NCBI RefSeq assembly: GCF_009870125.1
Contig: NC_046679.1
Span: 25,978,001 to 26,042,000 of the forward strand
Direction of reading: 5' to 3'
Length of the DNA: 64,000 nucleotides
Origin: Drosophila pseudoobscura
Taxonomy: Eukaryota; Arthropoda; Insecta; Diptera; Drosophilidae
Below are positions 63,045-64,000 of the stretch, in pieces (the first letter of the stretch is position 1; each line of letters opens with the position of its first letter). The notes below the pieces were generated by a model. That model was not told the DNA's origin. It did no database searches and saw only the letters and a list, made by a program, of their open reading frames with translations. Made by a program: the position numbers and the translations under genes.

Positions 63045-63530
63045 TACCTGATACTCAAAATGAGTATTGGGGTATATTAGATTTGTGGTAAAAGTGGATG
63101 TGTGTAACGTCCAGAAGGAATCGTTTCCGACCCCAAATAGTACATATATTCTTGATCAGCATCAATAGCCGAGTCGATTGAGCCATGTCTGTCTGTCCGT
63201 CCGTCTGTCCGTCCCCTTCATCGCCTAGTGCTCAAAGACTCTAAGAGCTAGAGCATCGATGTTTTGGATCCAGATTTCTGTGATATGTCACTGCTACAAA
63301 AATATTTCAAAACTTCGCCCCGCCCACTTCCGCCCCCACAAAAGACGAAAATCTGTGGCATCCACAATTTTAAAGATACGAGAAACCCAAAACGCAGAAT
63401 CGTAGAGAATGACTATATCTTTTAGACTGCAGAATCTGAATTGGATCGTATTATTATTAAAGCCAGCATCAAGAAAACAATTTCATTTTTTCTCGCCCTG
63501 TCTCTCTCTGACACACACGTAGCATAGGCG
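63045..63530 (+). mobile_element. DINE-1 copy L, 5' half, broken by a retrotransposon
   Basis: It starts TACCTGATACTCAAAATGAG, then ATTAGATTTGTGGTAAAAGT, the GTCTGTCTGTCCGTCCGT core (about 63187-63215), the CGCCCACTTCCGCCCCCACA block and a CT-rich tract (about 63488-63512). It ends near 63530, where the retroelement tail begins. The 5' half is well conserved. Confidence 0.75.
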
Positions 63531-63534
63531 GCTT

Positions 63535-64000
63535 TAGGTAAGGTTAGGTTAGGTTAACCCGGACGGCCCTCAGCGGGGCCACGCATAGGGCAATCTGGCC
63601 CTTAGTTATCCGGATAGGGGGGTGTATGAACCGTCGCGGGAGTGTTTAAGGGTTTTAAAGTCCCCGAGAATCGAGGTGTTTTTAGCATAGGCCAGCAGTT
63701 CCTGTGGCGCCCACAGGAGGCATCTTCCAGTGATGCCAGCACTGGGGCGCCCAGGTATCTCCTCCTTGCCCTTGAGAGAGCCGGACAGTAGCAGATGAGA
63801 TGTTCCAGGTTTTCGATAGCCCCAGGCTCATCACATTTCCTACAACTGTCTCTGTTGGTGATGCCTAGCTTTGCTGCATGTGCAGCAGCCAGACAGTGAC
63901 CTGTAAGTATTCCCACTAACAATCTTCAGTCCTTTCGTGGTAGGTGCAGTAGGTAGTGGCTAAGTTTCTCGTTGCGTTCCTTGCACATTATCTTCGAGGT
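63535..64000 (-). mobile_element. LOA/I-like non-LTR retrotransposon 3' end (runs off right edge)
   Basis: The minus strand from about 63922 reads LVGILTGHCLAAAHAAKLGI, then CRKCDE, NLEHLICYCPALSRARRRYLG. This is the region after RNase H in Drosophila LOA/I-type elements, with the C-x2-C...H...C zinc-like motif. The 3' tail with TTAGGTTAGGTT lies at about 63540-63556. The rest of the element is beyond the window. Its insertion ends the recognisable DINE-1 copy L. Confidence 0.65.

Overview
The window is nuclear DNA from a Drosophila species. It has short 50-70 bp introns with GTRAGT donors beside long AT-rich ones, three recognisable fly genes, and many copies of a DINE-1 (Helentron-type) interspersed repeat. 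The repeat type (subterminal inverted repeat TATACCCGATACTC, a GTCY microsatellite core, a 3' hairpin) and the accompanying LOA-, CR1- and BEL-type fragments suggest the obscura group (D. pseudoobscura/miranda/subobscura relatives). That species assignment is inference.

Three protein genes, all on the + strand, were rebuilt exon by exon with matching phases. (1) Parp, 2127-10418: 6 exons, 993 aa, a complete poly(ADP-ribose) polymerase with Zn1, Zn2, Zn3, BRCT, WGR and catalytic domains and the H-Y-E triad. (2) scarecrow (scro), 32225-44987: 6 exons, 467 aa, an NK2 homeobox transcription factor with TN motif, homeodomain and NK2-specific domain. (3) A Piezo-family channel, most likely Piezo-like (Pzl), 52436 to past the right edge: 12 exons here encode the N-terminal ~1296 residues, and the pore region lies outside the window.

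Layout. 1-2100: two paralogous minus-strand open segments, probably relics of a MADF-like gene family, plus a 235 bp MITE. 2127-10418: Parp, with Tc1-like relics in intron 3 and a nearly full DINE-1 in intron 5. 10420-19300: a transposon graveyard, all minus strand in its coding parts: a LOA/I-like RT-RNase H piece fused to a CR1-like ORF1/endonuclease piece, then a frameshifted BEL/Pao gag-protease-RT, then an LTR/PBS-like signal. 20334-24237: a very large inverted repeat with arms of 1.3-1.4 kb and a 1.16 kb spacer. 24.2-32.2 kb: gene-free DNA upstream of scro. 32.2-45 kb: scro, with introns full of TACATATGTA-type tracts. 45-52.4 kb: intergenic, with several DINE-1 copies. 52.4-64 kb: Pzl, with DINE-1 copies, a CR1-type endonuclease fragment and LOA-type RNase H fragments in its introns.

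The three genes do not form a pathway: chromatin/DNA-repair ADP-ribosylation, neural/brain patterning transcription, and a mechanosensitive-type membrane channel. Their proximity is of interest because in D. melanogaster they lie in or near the pericentromeric part of chromosome 3 (from memory), whereas here they are packed within about 60 kb. The most unusual non-genic feature is the large inverted repeat. The DINE-1 copies with GA-rich tracts come second.
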